From Synechococcus sp. HW_metabat.21 (lineage in GTDB: Bacteria; Cyanobacteriota; Cyanobacteriia; PCC-6307; Cyanobiaceae), in assembly GCA_018623875.1 (NCBI GenBank), contig JAAZUZ010000012.1:1-20793 (forward strand): 20,793 nucleotides of DNA. The letters are read 5' to 3'. Below are positions 13,687 to 20,793 of the stretch, in pieces (the stretch's first letter is position 1; every line of letters starts with the position of its first letter). The notes beneath the pieces are model-generated. The model saw only the letters and a program-made list of their open reading frames with translations, ran no database searches and had not been told where the DNA came from. The position numbers and the translations under genes are program-made.

Positions 13687-14979
13687 TTAATGGCTGCGGA
13701 CCTGGTGGCCGATGTCCCGCCGGTAGGTGATGCCTTCAAAGTGCACCTGCTCAAGCCCGGCATAGGCCTTGGCGAAGGCCGCATCAAAGTCGCCGGCTTG
13801 AGCCACCATCGCCAGCACGCGGCCCCCATTGGTGTGGCAGACCCCGGCGTCATCCCGGCGGGTGCCGGCATGGAAGAGCTGCAGGTCAGTCCCGTTCTCC
13901 ACCTGGCTGGTGATGGGATCGCCCTTGCGGATTTCCCCGGGATACCCCTGGGCGGCGGCGATCACGCAGGCGCTGCACTGCTTGGCGATCGTCAAGGTGG
14001 GGGCCGTTTCCAGTTGTCCGGTGGCGCAGGCCAGCAGCACCGCTGCGAACTCCGGTCCCATCAGCGGCATCAAGGTTTCGCACTCCGGATCACCGAAGCG
14101 GCAGTTGAACTCGATCACGCTGGGTCCGGTCTCGGTGAGCATCAGCCCCGCGTAGATCACGCCGCGGTAGCTGATTCCCCGGGCCTGAAGAGCCGCCAGG
14201 GTGGGTTCGAGCACGAGCCGCTTCACCTCCTCGAGGCCGGCCTGATCGAGCAGCGGTGCTGGGGCATAGGCCCCCATGCCCCCGGTGTTCGGTCCGACGT
14301 CGCCCTCACCGATCCGTTTGTGGTCCTGGGCGGGAGGCAGCAGCACCATCCGCTCCCCATCACTGAGAGCGAAGACCGAGACCTCGGGGCCATGGGTGCG
14401 TTCCTCCAAGACGAGGGAGGCGTCGCCGCCGAAGCGTCCCGCAAAGATCTCCTCGATGGCGGCGCGCGCCTCGTCCACGCTCTCGGCCACGGTCACCCCT
14501 TTGCCGGCGGCCAGGCCATCGGCTTTCACCACCAGGGGCTTGCCCTGAGCCTCGAGGGCGCTGAGGGCTTCCTCGCGGCTGTTGGCTTTCCAGTAGCCGG
14601 CCGTGGGGATCCCGGCCTCGACCATCAGCGCTTTGGCCCACTGCTTGCTGGCCTCCAGCTGGGCACCGTCCGCGCCGGGCCCAAACACGGCAAATCCGGC
14701 TTCGCGTAGCCGATCCGCCAGGCCGGCGGCGAGGGGGGCTTCAGGCCCCACCACCACCAAATCAATGCGTTGCTCCTGGCAGGTCTTCAGCAGGGTCTCC
14801 TGATCGCCCTCGCTGATGGCCAGCTGAATGCATCCCTCCAGTTCTGCGGTGCCGCCATTGCCGGGGGCCACCCAGACCTGTTGGACACCGGCGCTGCGGG
14901 CGAGGGCCCAGGCCAGGGCGTTCTCCCGTCCGCCCCCTCCGACGACCAGCACGTGTTGCGGGGCAGCAGTCGCGGTCAT
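13687..14979 (-). CDS. purD: Phosphoribosylamine-glycine ligase
   Basis: GAR synthetase, second step of purine synthesis: ligates glycine to phosphoribosylamine with ATP. The 430-residue ATP-grasp enzyme has the N-terminal signature VLVVGGGGRENALAWAL, then DLVVVGPEAPLAAGLAD, KPLVVKADGLAAGKGVTVA (ATP-binding lysines), PNTGGMGAYAP and EFNCRFGDPE (metal-binding), all in family order. Length is normal. ATG 14979 has no Shine-Dalgarno. nblS begins 24 bases after its stop, so the two are probably one transcript. The head faces the divergent unknown gene, whose GTG start lies 80 bases away. Confidence 0.96.
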   Translation of the reverse strand: MTATAAPQHVLVVGGGGRENALAWALARSAGVQQVWVAPGNGGTAELEGCIQLAISEGDQETLLKTCQEQRIDLVVVGPEAPLAAGLADRLREAGFAVFGPGADGAQLEASKQWAKALMVEAGIPTAGYWKANSREEALSALEAQGKPLVVKADGLAAGKGVTVAESVDEARAAIEEIFAGRFGGDASLVLEERTHGPEVSVFALSDGERMVLLPPAQDHKRIGEGDVGPNTGGMGAYAPAPLLDQAGLEEVKRLVLEPTLAALQARGISYRGVIYAGLMLTETGPSVIEFNCRFGDPECETLMPLMGPEFAAVLLACATGQLETAPTLTIAKQCSACVIAAAQGYPGEIRKGDPITSQVENGTDLQLFHAGTRRDDAGVCHTNGGRVLAMVAQAGDFDAAFAKAYAGLEQVHFEGITYRRDIGHQVRSH

Positions 14980-15058
14980 GGAGGGGCTGAAGCGGGTGGT
15001 CGGTTCGGTGATTACAGCGGTGAGCTCCCCTAGGTTGTCCCCCAGAAGACCGCTGCCG

Positions 15059-16108
15059 GTGCCTTTCCTTCTTTACTCGCCGGTGGGGGCGCGTCGCCGG
15101 CGGCCTTGGGGCGTGGTGCTGGCGCTCCTGCCCATCTTTCTGGTCGCGCCTCAGCCGGCTGAGGCGAAGTTGCCCTTCATCGGCGGTTTGTTCCGCGGCC
15201 AACCGAAGCCGAAGGTTCAAGGCCCATCCGCCCCGGACATCGAGGGCACTACCCCGGAAGCCGACTTTCAGGAGCTCCTCAAAAGCGGAGATGTGAGGGC
15301 CCTCAACCTGGCTTGCCAGGAGGCCGCCAGTTTTGACTTTGTGACCCGTCTGCGCCTGCTGCAGCAGCGGTTGCTGACGGTGGCGCCGCCGCCCCAGCCC
15401 TTCCCGGTGGTGTTGATGAATGCCAATGCCCTGCTCAGCTGCCGGGCACCAGATGCGGCCCTGGAGGTGCTCAACCGCTTTGGCCCCGCCCCTGGCGCGG
15501 AGCGAGAGCAGTGGTTGGTCCAGCGTTGGCGTGCCGCCCAGGCCGGCTTGCACCATGCGCTGGCGGCGCGGCTGTTGGAGCAACTGACGGAGGCAGACCC
15601 GGACCGGCTGGAAACCCTGGCCCTGCCGATTCGTGTGAATGGGGACGGCACGGTTGTGACCCGGCCCGCCCTCGATCTCTATGTGGAGCACCTCTTGGTG
15701 TTGGAGCGCCGCCAGGAGGCCGCGGCATTGCTGCTGGCTGGGCGGCGTCCCGGGCAAGTGGCCGCCGAGCGGCTCAGCCAAGCGGTCGCCCTGCTCGAGC
15801 ACCTGCCCTTGGCGGAGCGCGATCAACTGATGGAGCGGGCCCTGGATCAGGCGGCCGCCGCCCAGTCCTGGGGTTTGGCGATCGCGCTGTTGGAGCAGCA
15901 GCGCACCTTGATCGAAGCCGAGACGCCCGGCGCGGTCGCCGAGCGATCGCGTGCTCGCTTGATGCGCCTTAGCCAGCGCTTGGATGACGCCTACAGCGCG
16001 TGGGCCATCACGCGGGAAGATTCTGAACAAAGCGCCAGGGCCGACGCGTTGCAGCAGCAACTGCGTTCCCCCCGCGACCCCGGAGGCCACGCCGCACCGC
16101 AACCATGA
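15059..16108 (+). CDS. Secreted helical hypothetical protein upstream of purC
   Basis: I do not recognise a family. The product from GTG 15059 is 349 residues: an Arg-rich n-region (ARRRRPWG), a hydrophobic core at 18-31 and a cleavage site near AEA (36) suggest export, or a membrane anchor. The rest is alanine/leucine/arginine-rich and probably all-helical. Segments near 115-140, 205-230 and 268-290 resemble degenerate TPR or Sel1-type helical pairs, which is inference. It has only two cysteines and no catalytic motif that I can see. GTG 15083 is an alternative start giving an equally good signal. The stop TGA lies in the purC start (ATGA at 16105-16108), so translation is probably coupled. 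Two HIP1 octamers lie inside. Opposite it is a long open frame that I judge a shadow. Confidence 0.8.
   Translation: MPFLLYSPVGARRRRPWGVVLALLPIFLVAPQPAEAKLPFIGGLFRGQPKPKVQGPSAPDIEGTTPEADFQELLKSGDVRALNLACQEAASFDFVTRLRLLQQRLLTVAPPPQPFPVVLMNANALLSCRAPDAALEVLNRFGPAPGAEREQWLVQRWRAAQAGLHHALAARLLEQLTEADPDRLETLALPIRVNGDGTVVTRPALDLYVEHLLVLERRQEAAALLLAGRRPGQVAAERLSQAVALLEHLPLAERDQLMERALDQAAAAQSWGLAIALLEQQRTLIEAETPGAVAERSRARLMRLSQRLDDAYSAWAITREDSEQSARADALQQQLRSPRDPGGHAAPQP
15878..15950. repeat. Two HIP1 octamers (GCGATCGC)
   Basis: GCGATCGC occurs at 15878-15885 and again at 15943-15950, both inside the unknown gene upstream of purC. HIP1 is the highly iterated palindrome of many cyanobacterial genomes. 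I found only these two copies in the window by eye, so the genome is not HIP1-dense here. Confidence 0.7.
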
Positions 16109-16863
16109 CTGCTTACACCCTCGGATCGCTCCTCTACGAAGGCAAGGCCAAGCGCGTTTACCAGACCGATCAAACCGATTTGGTGGCGGTCGAATACAAA
16201 GACGACGCCACCGCCTTTAACGCCGTAAAGAAGGCCCAGCTGGCGGGCAAGGGGCTGATGAACTGTCAGATCTCCGCGCGGCTGTTTGAGTTGCTTGAGC
16301 GTGATGGGATTGCGACCCACTACCTCTCCCTGCAGGAACCCAACTGGATGTTGGTGAAGCCGGTTCAGATCGTTCCTGTGGAAGTGGTGGTGCGGAATAT
16401 CGCTTTTGGCTCCCTCTGCAAGCAGATGCCGATCGAGCCGGGCACCCCGCTGGATCCACCCCTGCTCGACCTCTATTACAAGGACGATGCCTACGGCGAT
16501 CCTCTGCTGACCGACGCGCGGCTGGAACGTTTGGGTGTGCTGACTGCTCCGCAGCGCCAGGAGCTGGAGCGCCTGGCCATGGCCGTGAACACGGCCCTAC
16601 GGCGTTTCTTCGCCGAGATCGCCTTGGAGCTGGTGGACTTCAAGATTGAGCTGGGTTTCACCACCGACGGTCAACTGGTGGTGGCCGACGAGATCAGTCC
16701 AGACACCTGCCGGCTCTGGGATCGCAACGTCAGCGGTGATGCCCAGGAGCGAATTTTGGACAAAGACCGTTTCCGCCAGGATCTCGGCGGTGTGGTCGAG
16801 GCCTACGGGGAGGTTCTCAAACGGGTCCAAGCCGCCTGTCCAGCACCCCGTTCAGGCAAGTAA
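16105..16863 (+). CDS. purC: SAICAR synthetase
   Basis: Phosphoribosylaminoimidazole-succinocarboxamide synthase joins aspartate to CAIR in purine synthesis. The 252-residue protein has LLYEGKAKRVYQTD at the N-terminus (ATP site), VPVEVVVRNIAFGS in the centre, DLYYKDDAYGDPL, and ELVDFKIELGF followed by VVADEISPDTCRLWD near the C-terminus, in family order. ATG 16105 overlaps the upstream gene's stop by four bases. There is no Shine-Dalgarno, so re-initiation after that gene is the likely route. omp85 follows after 41 bases. Length is normal. Confidence 0.97.
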   Translation: MTAYTLGSLLYEGKAKRVYQTDQTDLVAVEYKDDATAFNAVKKAQLAGKGLMNCQISARLFELLERDGIATHYLSLQEPNWMLVKPVQIVPVEVVVRNIAFGSLCKQMPIEPGTPLDPPLLDLYYKDDAYGDPLLTDARLERLGVLTAPQRQELERLAMAVNTALRRFFAEIALELVDFKIELGFTTDGQLVVADEISPDTCRLWDRNVSGDAQERILDKDRFRQDLGGVVEAYGEVLKRVQAACPAPRSGK

Positions 16864-16904
16864 GTTCGGCGGCATTTGCGGTTCGCCGCTCCAGTCCCCG
16901 TTCC

Positions 16905-19139
16905 ATGGCTGCACCCCGCAAAGGCAAGAACCACGCTTGGAGCCTGGGGTTGGCGCTGACGCTGCCTTTGGTGGCTGGGGTTGGTCCGGTGTGGGCGCAG
17001 GAGGCCAACCCCGAACCTGAGGATCCTGCACCGACGGCCAGGCCCTCCCTTGCCCCGACTGCGGGGGATTCCTTAGCGCCTGCTGCACCGGCGGAGCCGC
17101 GGGTCCTGATTAGTGAGGTGGTGGTCCAGGGGGCTGAGGGCCACCCAGAACAGGAGCGGATGGAGATCGCGGTTTACGACGCGATGGCCACTCGCCCCGG
17201 CAGCCGCGTCACCCGCAGCGAACTGCAGACCGACCTCTCGGCGATCTACGCCAGTGGCTGGTTCTCGGATGTCCGCATCCAGCCGGTCGATAGCCCCCTC
17301 GGGGTGCGGCTGGTGGTCACCGTCGTGCCGAATCCGGTGCTCACCAAGGTGGAACTCCAGGGGGCCAGCGCGAGCACCAAGCTTCCTGAGAACCTTCTTC
17401 CCGACATCTTTGCCGCGGACTACGGCAAAACCCTGAACCTCAATGCCCTGCAGGCGCGCATCGCCGAGCTGCAGAAGTGGTACGCCGATCAGGGGTATTC
17501 CTTGGCTCGGGTGACGGGCCCGACCCGCGTCAGCCCCGCTGGTGTGGTGCAGCTGTTGGTGCGTGAGGGCACCGTGGCTGGTGTGGAAGTGCAGTTCCTC
17601 AACAAGGAGGGGGACAGCACTAACGACAAGGGTCAGCCGATCCGCGGCAAAACCAAGACCTGGGTGGTCACCCGGGAGATCTCGATCAAGGCAGGCGACA
17701 CCTTCAACCGCCGCCAGCTGGAAGACGACATCAAGCGCCTCTACGGCACGGGCCTGTTTGGTGACGTCAAGGTCACCCTGCGACCTGTGGCCGGTGAGCC
17801 TGGGGCTGTGACCATCGTCCTGGGGGTGGTGGAGCAGTCCACCGGCTCCCTTTCCGGCGGTATCGGCTACAGCCAGAGCCAGGGCATTTTTGGTCAGATC
17901 CAGCTTCAGGACAGCAACCTCTTCGGACGCGCTTGGGACCTGGCCCTCAACGTCACCTACGGCCAATTCGGTGGCCTTGCGGACGTCTCCTTCACGGACC
18001 CCTGGATCAAGGGCGACAAGTACCGCACGGCCTTCCGCACCAAGGTCTTCCTGAGCCGGGAAGTGCCCCAGGTGTTCCAGAGCCAGAGGAACGGCAACTT
18101 CTACACCGTTTCTGATGTCTCCCAAGGGTTCTTCAACGCCCCCAGCACGGCCCTGGCGTATCAGAGCAACTCCACCGTCTTCACCGGTCCCTATGCCTCA
18201 CCGACCGCGGCGAAGGCAGCAAACCCTCAGCTTGGGGACAACAACAACTGGTTCCAGCTCGACGGCAATGCCGTGGCGATCCAGCGGATCGGTGGCACCG
18301 CCTCCTTCGCCCGTCCCCTCAACGGAGGCGACCCCTACAAGAAGGCCCCCTGGAACGTCGTCGTCGGCCTGAATGCCCAGCAGGTCAAGCCGATCAACTT
18401 CGCCGGGGAGGCGATGCCTTACGCGGCGGCCTCCAACAACTTCACGGGCAACGGCACGACCACCGTCAGCAACGTGATTTGTGTGGCCTTCAACTGCGAA
18501 AACGGCGCCACGACCAACCAACTGGTCGGACTGCGGTTGGCGGCCTCGATGAACACCCTCAACGATCCCCGCAACCCCACCAAGGGCAACTTCCTGAGCG
18601 TCGGCACCGAGCAATTTGTCTCCGTGGGCCAGGACTCCCCAACCTTCAACCGTCTGCGGGCGAGTGCCACTCACTACATCCCGGTGAATTGGCTGAAGTT
18701 CTACAAAGGCTGCCGTCCAAAACCCGGTCAGAAAGAGGAATGCAAACAGGCCCTGGCGTTCCAGGCCTCTGTGGGCACCAACCTCGGCAACATGCCCGTC
18801 TATGAGTCCTTCTGCTTGGGTGGCTCGAACTCCGTTCGCGGCTACTTCGACTGCGACCTCGGCGTGGGTAAGAGCTTTGGTGAGGCGACGGTGGAATACC
18901 GCTTCCCGATCTTCAGCATCATCAGCGGCGAAGTTTTCGTTGATGCGGGCACCACATTCGGAAGCCAGGCGGATGTCCCCGGAAACCCCGGCACCCTTCT
19001 CGATAAGCCCGGCGACGGTGTGTCCCCTGGTGTGGGTGTGATTGTCACGACCCCGGTGGGTCCCCTGCGTTTGGAGGTGGCCAGCCGGGATTTCACCGAT
19101 GAATGGCGCTTCAACCTTGGCGTCGGTTGGAAGTTCTGA
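16905..19139 (+). CDS. Omp85/BamA-family outer membrane protein
   Basis: Cyanobacterial Omp85, homologous to BamA and chloroplast Toc75, which inserts beta-barrel proteins into the outer membrane. The 744-residue precursor has a signal peptide at 1-31 (ending VWA), then a Pro/Ala-rich linker, then three POTRA-like repeats from about 65 to 310, as in other cyanobacterial homologues (E. coli BamA has five). A C-terminal 16-strand barrel ends in WKF, the usual terminal aromatic. VRGY at 644-647 is the L6 loop motif whose Arg is essential in the family. Three cysteine pairs occur in the barrel region: C526/C531, C603/C613 and C637/C650, the last flanking VRGY. The ATG is chosen at the start of the signal peptide. 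lpxC follows after 10 bases. Confidence 0.93.
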   Translation: MAAPRKGKNHAWSLGLALTLPLVAGVGPVWAQEANPEPEDPAPTARPSLAPTAGDSLAPAAPAEPRVLISEVVVQGAEGHPEQERMEIAVYDAMATRPGSRVTRSELQTDLSAIYASGWFSDVRIQPVDSPLGVRLVVTVVPNPVLTKVELQGASASTKLPENLLPDIFAADYGKTLNLNALQARIAELQKWYADQGYSLARVTGPTRVSPAGVVQLLVREGTVAGVEVQFLNKEGDSTNDKGQPIRGKTKTWVVTREISIKAGDTFNRRQLEDDIKRLYGTGLFGDVKVTLRPVAGEPGAVTIVLGVVEQSTGSLSGGIGYSQSQGIFGQIQLQDSNLFGRAWDLALNVTYGQFGGLADVSFTDPWIKGDKYRTAFRTKVFLSREVPQVFQSQRNGNFYTVSDVSQGFFNAPSTALAYQSNSTVFTGPYASPTAAKAANPQLGDNNNWFQLDGNAVAIQRIGGTASFARPLNGGDPYKKAPWNVVVGLNAQQVKPINFAGEAMPYAAASNNFTGNGTTTVSNVICVAFNCENGATTNQLVGLRLAASMNTLNDPRNPTKGNFLSVGTEQFVSVGQDSPTFNRLRASATHYIPVNWLKFYKGCRPKPGQKEECKQALAFQASVGTNLGNMPVYESFCLGGSNSVRGYFDCDLGVGKSFGEATVEYRFPIFSIISGEVFVDAGTTFGSQADVPGNPGTLLDKPGDGVSPGVGVIVTTPVGPLRLEVASRDFTDEWRFNLGVGWKF

Positions 19140-19149
19140 GGTTGATCCC

Positions 19150-19992
19150 ATGACGACATGGCCAACCGATTACAGCCAGGCGTGGACCTTGGCGAAGCCC
19201 GTGGAGCGCTCCGGTGTCGGTCTCCACAGCGGTCTTCAGGCCAAGGTGCGGCTTGAACCGGCCGAGCAGACAGGCTTTTACGTCGGTTGGCTGAACGCTC
19301 CCGAGCGGCCCCACGTGCGCCTGCAGCCCTCCCAGGTTTGCGAGACCCAGCTCTGCACGGCCCTGCAGCTCGGTGAGCAGCGCCTGGCCACGGTGGAGCA
19401 CCTCTTGGCGGCCCTGGCCGGTGTGGGTGTGACCGCGGCCTTGATCCTTGTGGATGGCGAGGAGATCCCCCTCCTGGATGGATCCGCTCAGCCTTGGGTA
19501 GATGCCTTGGCGGAAGCCGGTCTGCGTTGCCTGGGCCCCCGCGAGGACTCGGCCCCCCTGAGCGAACCGATCACCCTGCAGCAGGGCCAGAGTTTCGCCA
19601 CGGCGCTCCCCAGTGACCGCTTGCGGTTGGGGGCGGCCATCGAGTTCCCCCACCCCGCCATTGGCCGTCAGCTCTTCAGCATCGAGCTCACGCCCCAGCG
19701 CTTCGTTGAGGACATTGCCCCCGCCAGAACTTTTGGGTTCAAGGATCAAGTGGATCAGTTGCGGGCCGCCGGCTTGATTCAGGGGGGAGCGTTGGACAAC
19801 GCCTTGGTCTGCGACGGCGAGGGTTGGCTGAATCCCCCACTGCGCTTTGCCGACGAGCCTGTGCGCCATAAGCTGCTTGACCTATTGGGCGATCTCGCCT
19901 TAGCGGGACTGCCTTTGGCCCAGGTCTTCGCCTTCCGTGGCTCCCACGGACTGCACACCTCCTTGGCTGCCGCTCTGGTTTCTTCTCGCTGA
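19150..19992 (+). CDS. lpxC: UDP-3-O-acyl-N-acetylglucosamine deacetylase
   Basis: Zinc amidase that performs the committed step of lipid A synthesis. The 280-residue chain has SGVGLHSG near the N-terminus, then TVEHLLAAL at 81-89 with H84 as a zinc ligand and E83 the catalytic base, then H240 and D244 in VRHKLLDLLGDL as the other ligands, and GSHGLHT with H266 as the general acid. ATG 19150 begins MTTWPTDYSQAWTLAKPVERSGVG. A weak GAGG lies before it. It is 10 bases after omp85 and 5 before fabZ, so it is clearly part of one unit. Confidence 0.95.
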   Translation: MTTWPTDYSQAWTLAKPVERSGVGLHSGLQAKVRLEPAEQTGFYVGWLNAPERPHVRLQPSQVCETQLCTALQLGEQRLATVEHLLAALAGVGVTAALILVDGEEIPLLDGSAQPWVDALAEAGLRCLGPREDSAPLSEPITLQQGQSFATALPSDRLRLGAAIEFPHPAIGRQLFSIELTPQRFVEDIAPARTFGFKDQVDQLRAAGLIQGGALDNALVCDGEGWLNPPLRFADEPVRHKLLDLLGDLALAGLPLAQVFAFRGSHGLHTSLAAALVSSR

Positions 19993-19997
19993 GTCTC

Positions 19998-20456
19998 TTG
20001 TCTTCATCCGCCACCCCATCCGCCCCTGTTCTGACCAGCGAGCAGATCCAGGGACTCCTGCCCCACCGCTACCCCTTCGCGCTGGTGGACCGGGTGATTG
20101 AGCATGAGCCTGGTAAGCGGGCGGTGGCGATCAAGAACGTCACCTTTAACGAGCCCCAGTTCCAGGGCCATTTCCCCGGTCGCCCCTTGATGCCGGGGGT
20201 CCTGATCGTTGAGGCGATGGCCCAGGTGGGGGGCTTGATCGTCACGCAAATGCCAGACCTGCCCAAGGGCTTGTTTGTTTTTGCGGGCATCGATGGCGTG
20301 CGTTTCCGCCGGCCCGTGGTCCCCGGCGATCAGCTTGTGATGACTTGCGAACTGCTCTCCCTCAAGCGACAACGGTTCGGAAAAGTCAAGGCGGAGGCCA
20401 CGGTGGACGGACAGTTGGTCTGCTCCGGTGAATTGATGTTCTCCTTGGTCGACTGA
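19998..20456 (+). CDS. fabZ: 3-hydroxyacyl-ACP dehydratase
   Basis: Hot-dog-fold dehydratase of fatty acid elongation, also drawing on the hydroxyacyl-ACP pool used by LpxA. The 152-residue chain has LLPHRYPFALVDRV at 20-33 and GHFPGRPLMPGVLIVEAMAQ at 57-76, with H58 and E72 as the catalytic pair. The start is TTG 19998, five bases after lpxC; no ATG or GTG lies before the conserved part. The lpxC-fabZ-lpxA order is the usual lipid A operon arrangement. Confidence 0.95.
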   Translation: MSSSATPSAPVLTSEQIQGLLPHRYPFALVDRVIEHEPGKRAVAIKNVTFNEPQFQGHFPGRPLMPGVLIVEAMAQVGGLIVTQMPDLPKGLFVFAGIDGVRFRRPVVPGDQLVMTCELLSLKRQRFGKVKAEATVDGQLVCSGELMFSLVD

Positions 20457-20464
20457 ATCCCCCC

Positions 20465-20793
20465 ATGACTCAGGCCGTGATGAACGGGGACAGCACCCGA
20501 ATCCACCCCACCGCCGTGGTGGATCCCAAGGCTCAGATCGATCTGGGCGTGGACATTGGCCCCTATGCCGTTGTGGGACCTGAGGTCTCAATCGGTTCAG
20601 GGACACGCATCGGTCCCCATGTGGTGCTCGATGGCCGCGTCAGCATCGGCCAGCGCAATCGCATCTTCCCGGGCGCATCGATTGGTGCTGAACCCCAGGA
20701 CCTCAAATACAACGGTGCTCCAACCGAGGTGGTGATTGGCGACGACAACGCCATTCGCGAATGCGTGACCATCAACCGCGCCACCCATGAGGG
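20465..20793 (+). CDS. lpxA: UDP-GlcNAc acyltransferase, 3' end beyond window
   Basis: First enzyme of lipid A synthesis: transfers hydroxyacyl from ACP to UDP-GlcNAc. Only the first 109 codons are present; the frame is open to the window edge. Left-handed beta-helix hexapeptide repeats are visible (IHPTAVVDP, GVDIGPYAVV, GSGTRIGPHVVL, GQRNRIFPGASIG). The LpxA signature EPQDLKYNG and IRECVTINRAT follow. The catalytic His (E. coli H125) lies past the window. ATG 20465 is 8 bases after fabZ; ATG 20480 is an alternative. Confidence 0.93.
   Translation, partial: MTQAVMNGDSTRIHPTAVVDPKAQIDLGVDIGPYAVVGPEVSIGSGTRIGPHVVLDGRVSIGQRNRIFPGASIGAEPQDLKYNGAPTEVVIGDDNAIRECVTINRATHE

Noticed and set aside
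12997..14709. Long + strand open frame across nblS and purD
   Set aside because: It is antisense to two clearly homologous genes and spans the gap between them. High GC makes stop-free shadows common, and its protein is rich in Gly/His/Gln with no domain.
14762..16102. Long minus-strand open frame opposite the unknown gene and the purD 5' region
   Set aside because: It overlaps the start of purD in another frame and runs antisense to a + gene that has a signal peptide and an ATGA link to purC. Its product is Gln/Arg-rich with no recognisable motif.
17073..18125. Minus-strand open frame inside omp85
   Set aside because: It lies wholly antisense to the POTRA region of a well-supported gene, with no start context or family resemblance.
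1..20793. Mobile elements, tRNA/rRNA, CRISPR, riboswitches
   Set aside because: Gaps between genes are short, and none shows cloverleaf, array-type direct repeats, transposase motifs or a recognisable aptamer. Gene content is housekeeping throughout.

Overview
The window is an ordinary chromosomal stretch of a GC-rich picocyanobacterium, most likely of the Synechococcus/Cyanobium lineage. The grounds are plant-type ferredoxin, photosystem II cytochrome c550 (PsbV), the complete KaiA-KaiB-KaiC circadian oscillator, an NblS-type sensor kinase and a cyanobacterial Omp85 next to lipid A genes. From memory, the order rplU/rpmA - kaiABC - nblS - purD - unknown gene - purC - omp85 - lpxC-fabZ-lpxA matches marine Synechococcus. 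Lineage and synteny were not checked by a search. I saw no tRNA or rRNA, IS element, phage gene or CRISPR array. No gene-free stretch exceeds about 175 bases.

Region 1 (1-2586): petF (+) ends in a strong terminator. A cysteine-rich unknown gene (orf568, +) follows almost at once. Then come psbV and rnz on the minus strand. A terminator at 966-993 separates orf568 from psbV.

Region 2 (2690-7940): a secreted SpoIID-domain protein overlaps nagB (+). These converge on a truB-yebC pair (-). The two sets share an 8-base 3' overlap lying inside a perfect hairpin. Divergent from truB is a two-gene + unit: a queuosine-precursor-transporter-family membrane protein and an unassigned SAM methyltransferase.

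Region 3 (7951-13662): rplU-rpmA (-) run divergently from kaiA-kaiB-kaiC (+). Every KaiC catalytic and phosphorylation residue I can place is intact. kaiB has a 10-base perfect Shine-Dalgarno in a window where other genes mostly have none. kaiC meets nblS (-) tail to tail, the two stop codons sharing one CTAG.

Region 4 (13687-20793): purD (-) lies just upstream of nblS. Opposite it, a secreted helical unknown protein overlaps purC by ATGA. Omp85, lpxC, fabZ and the start of lpxA (cut by the window end) follow in one direction. This forms an outer-membrane assembly and lipid A unit.

No clearly new multi-gene system is visible. The best leads are the two unknown genes (568-954 and 15059-16108), three cysteine pairs in Omp85, a cysteine-bearing insertion in the NblS ATPase domain, the kaiB ribosome-binding site and the overlapping gene ends.
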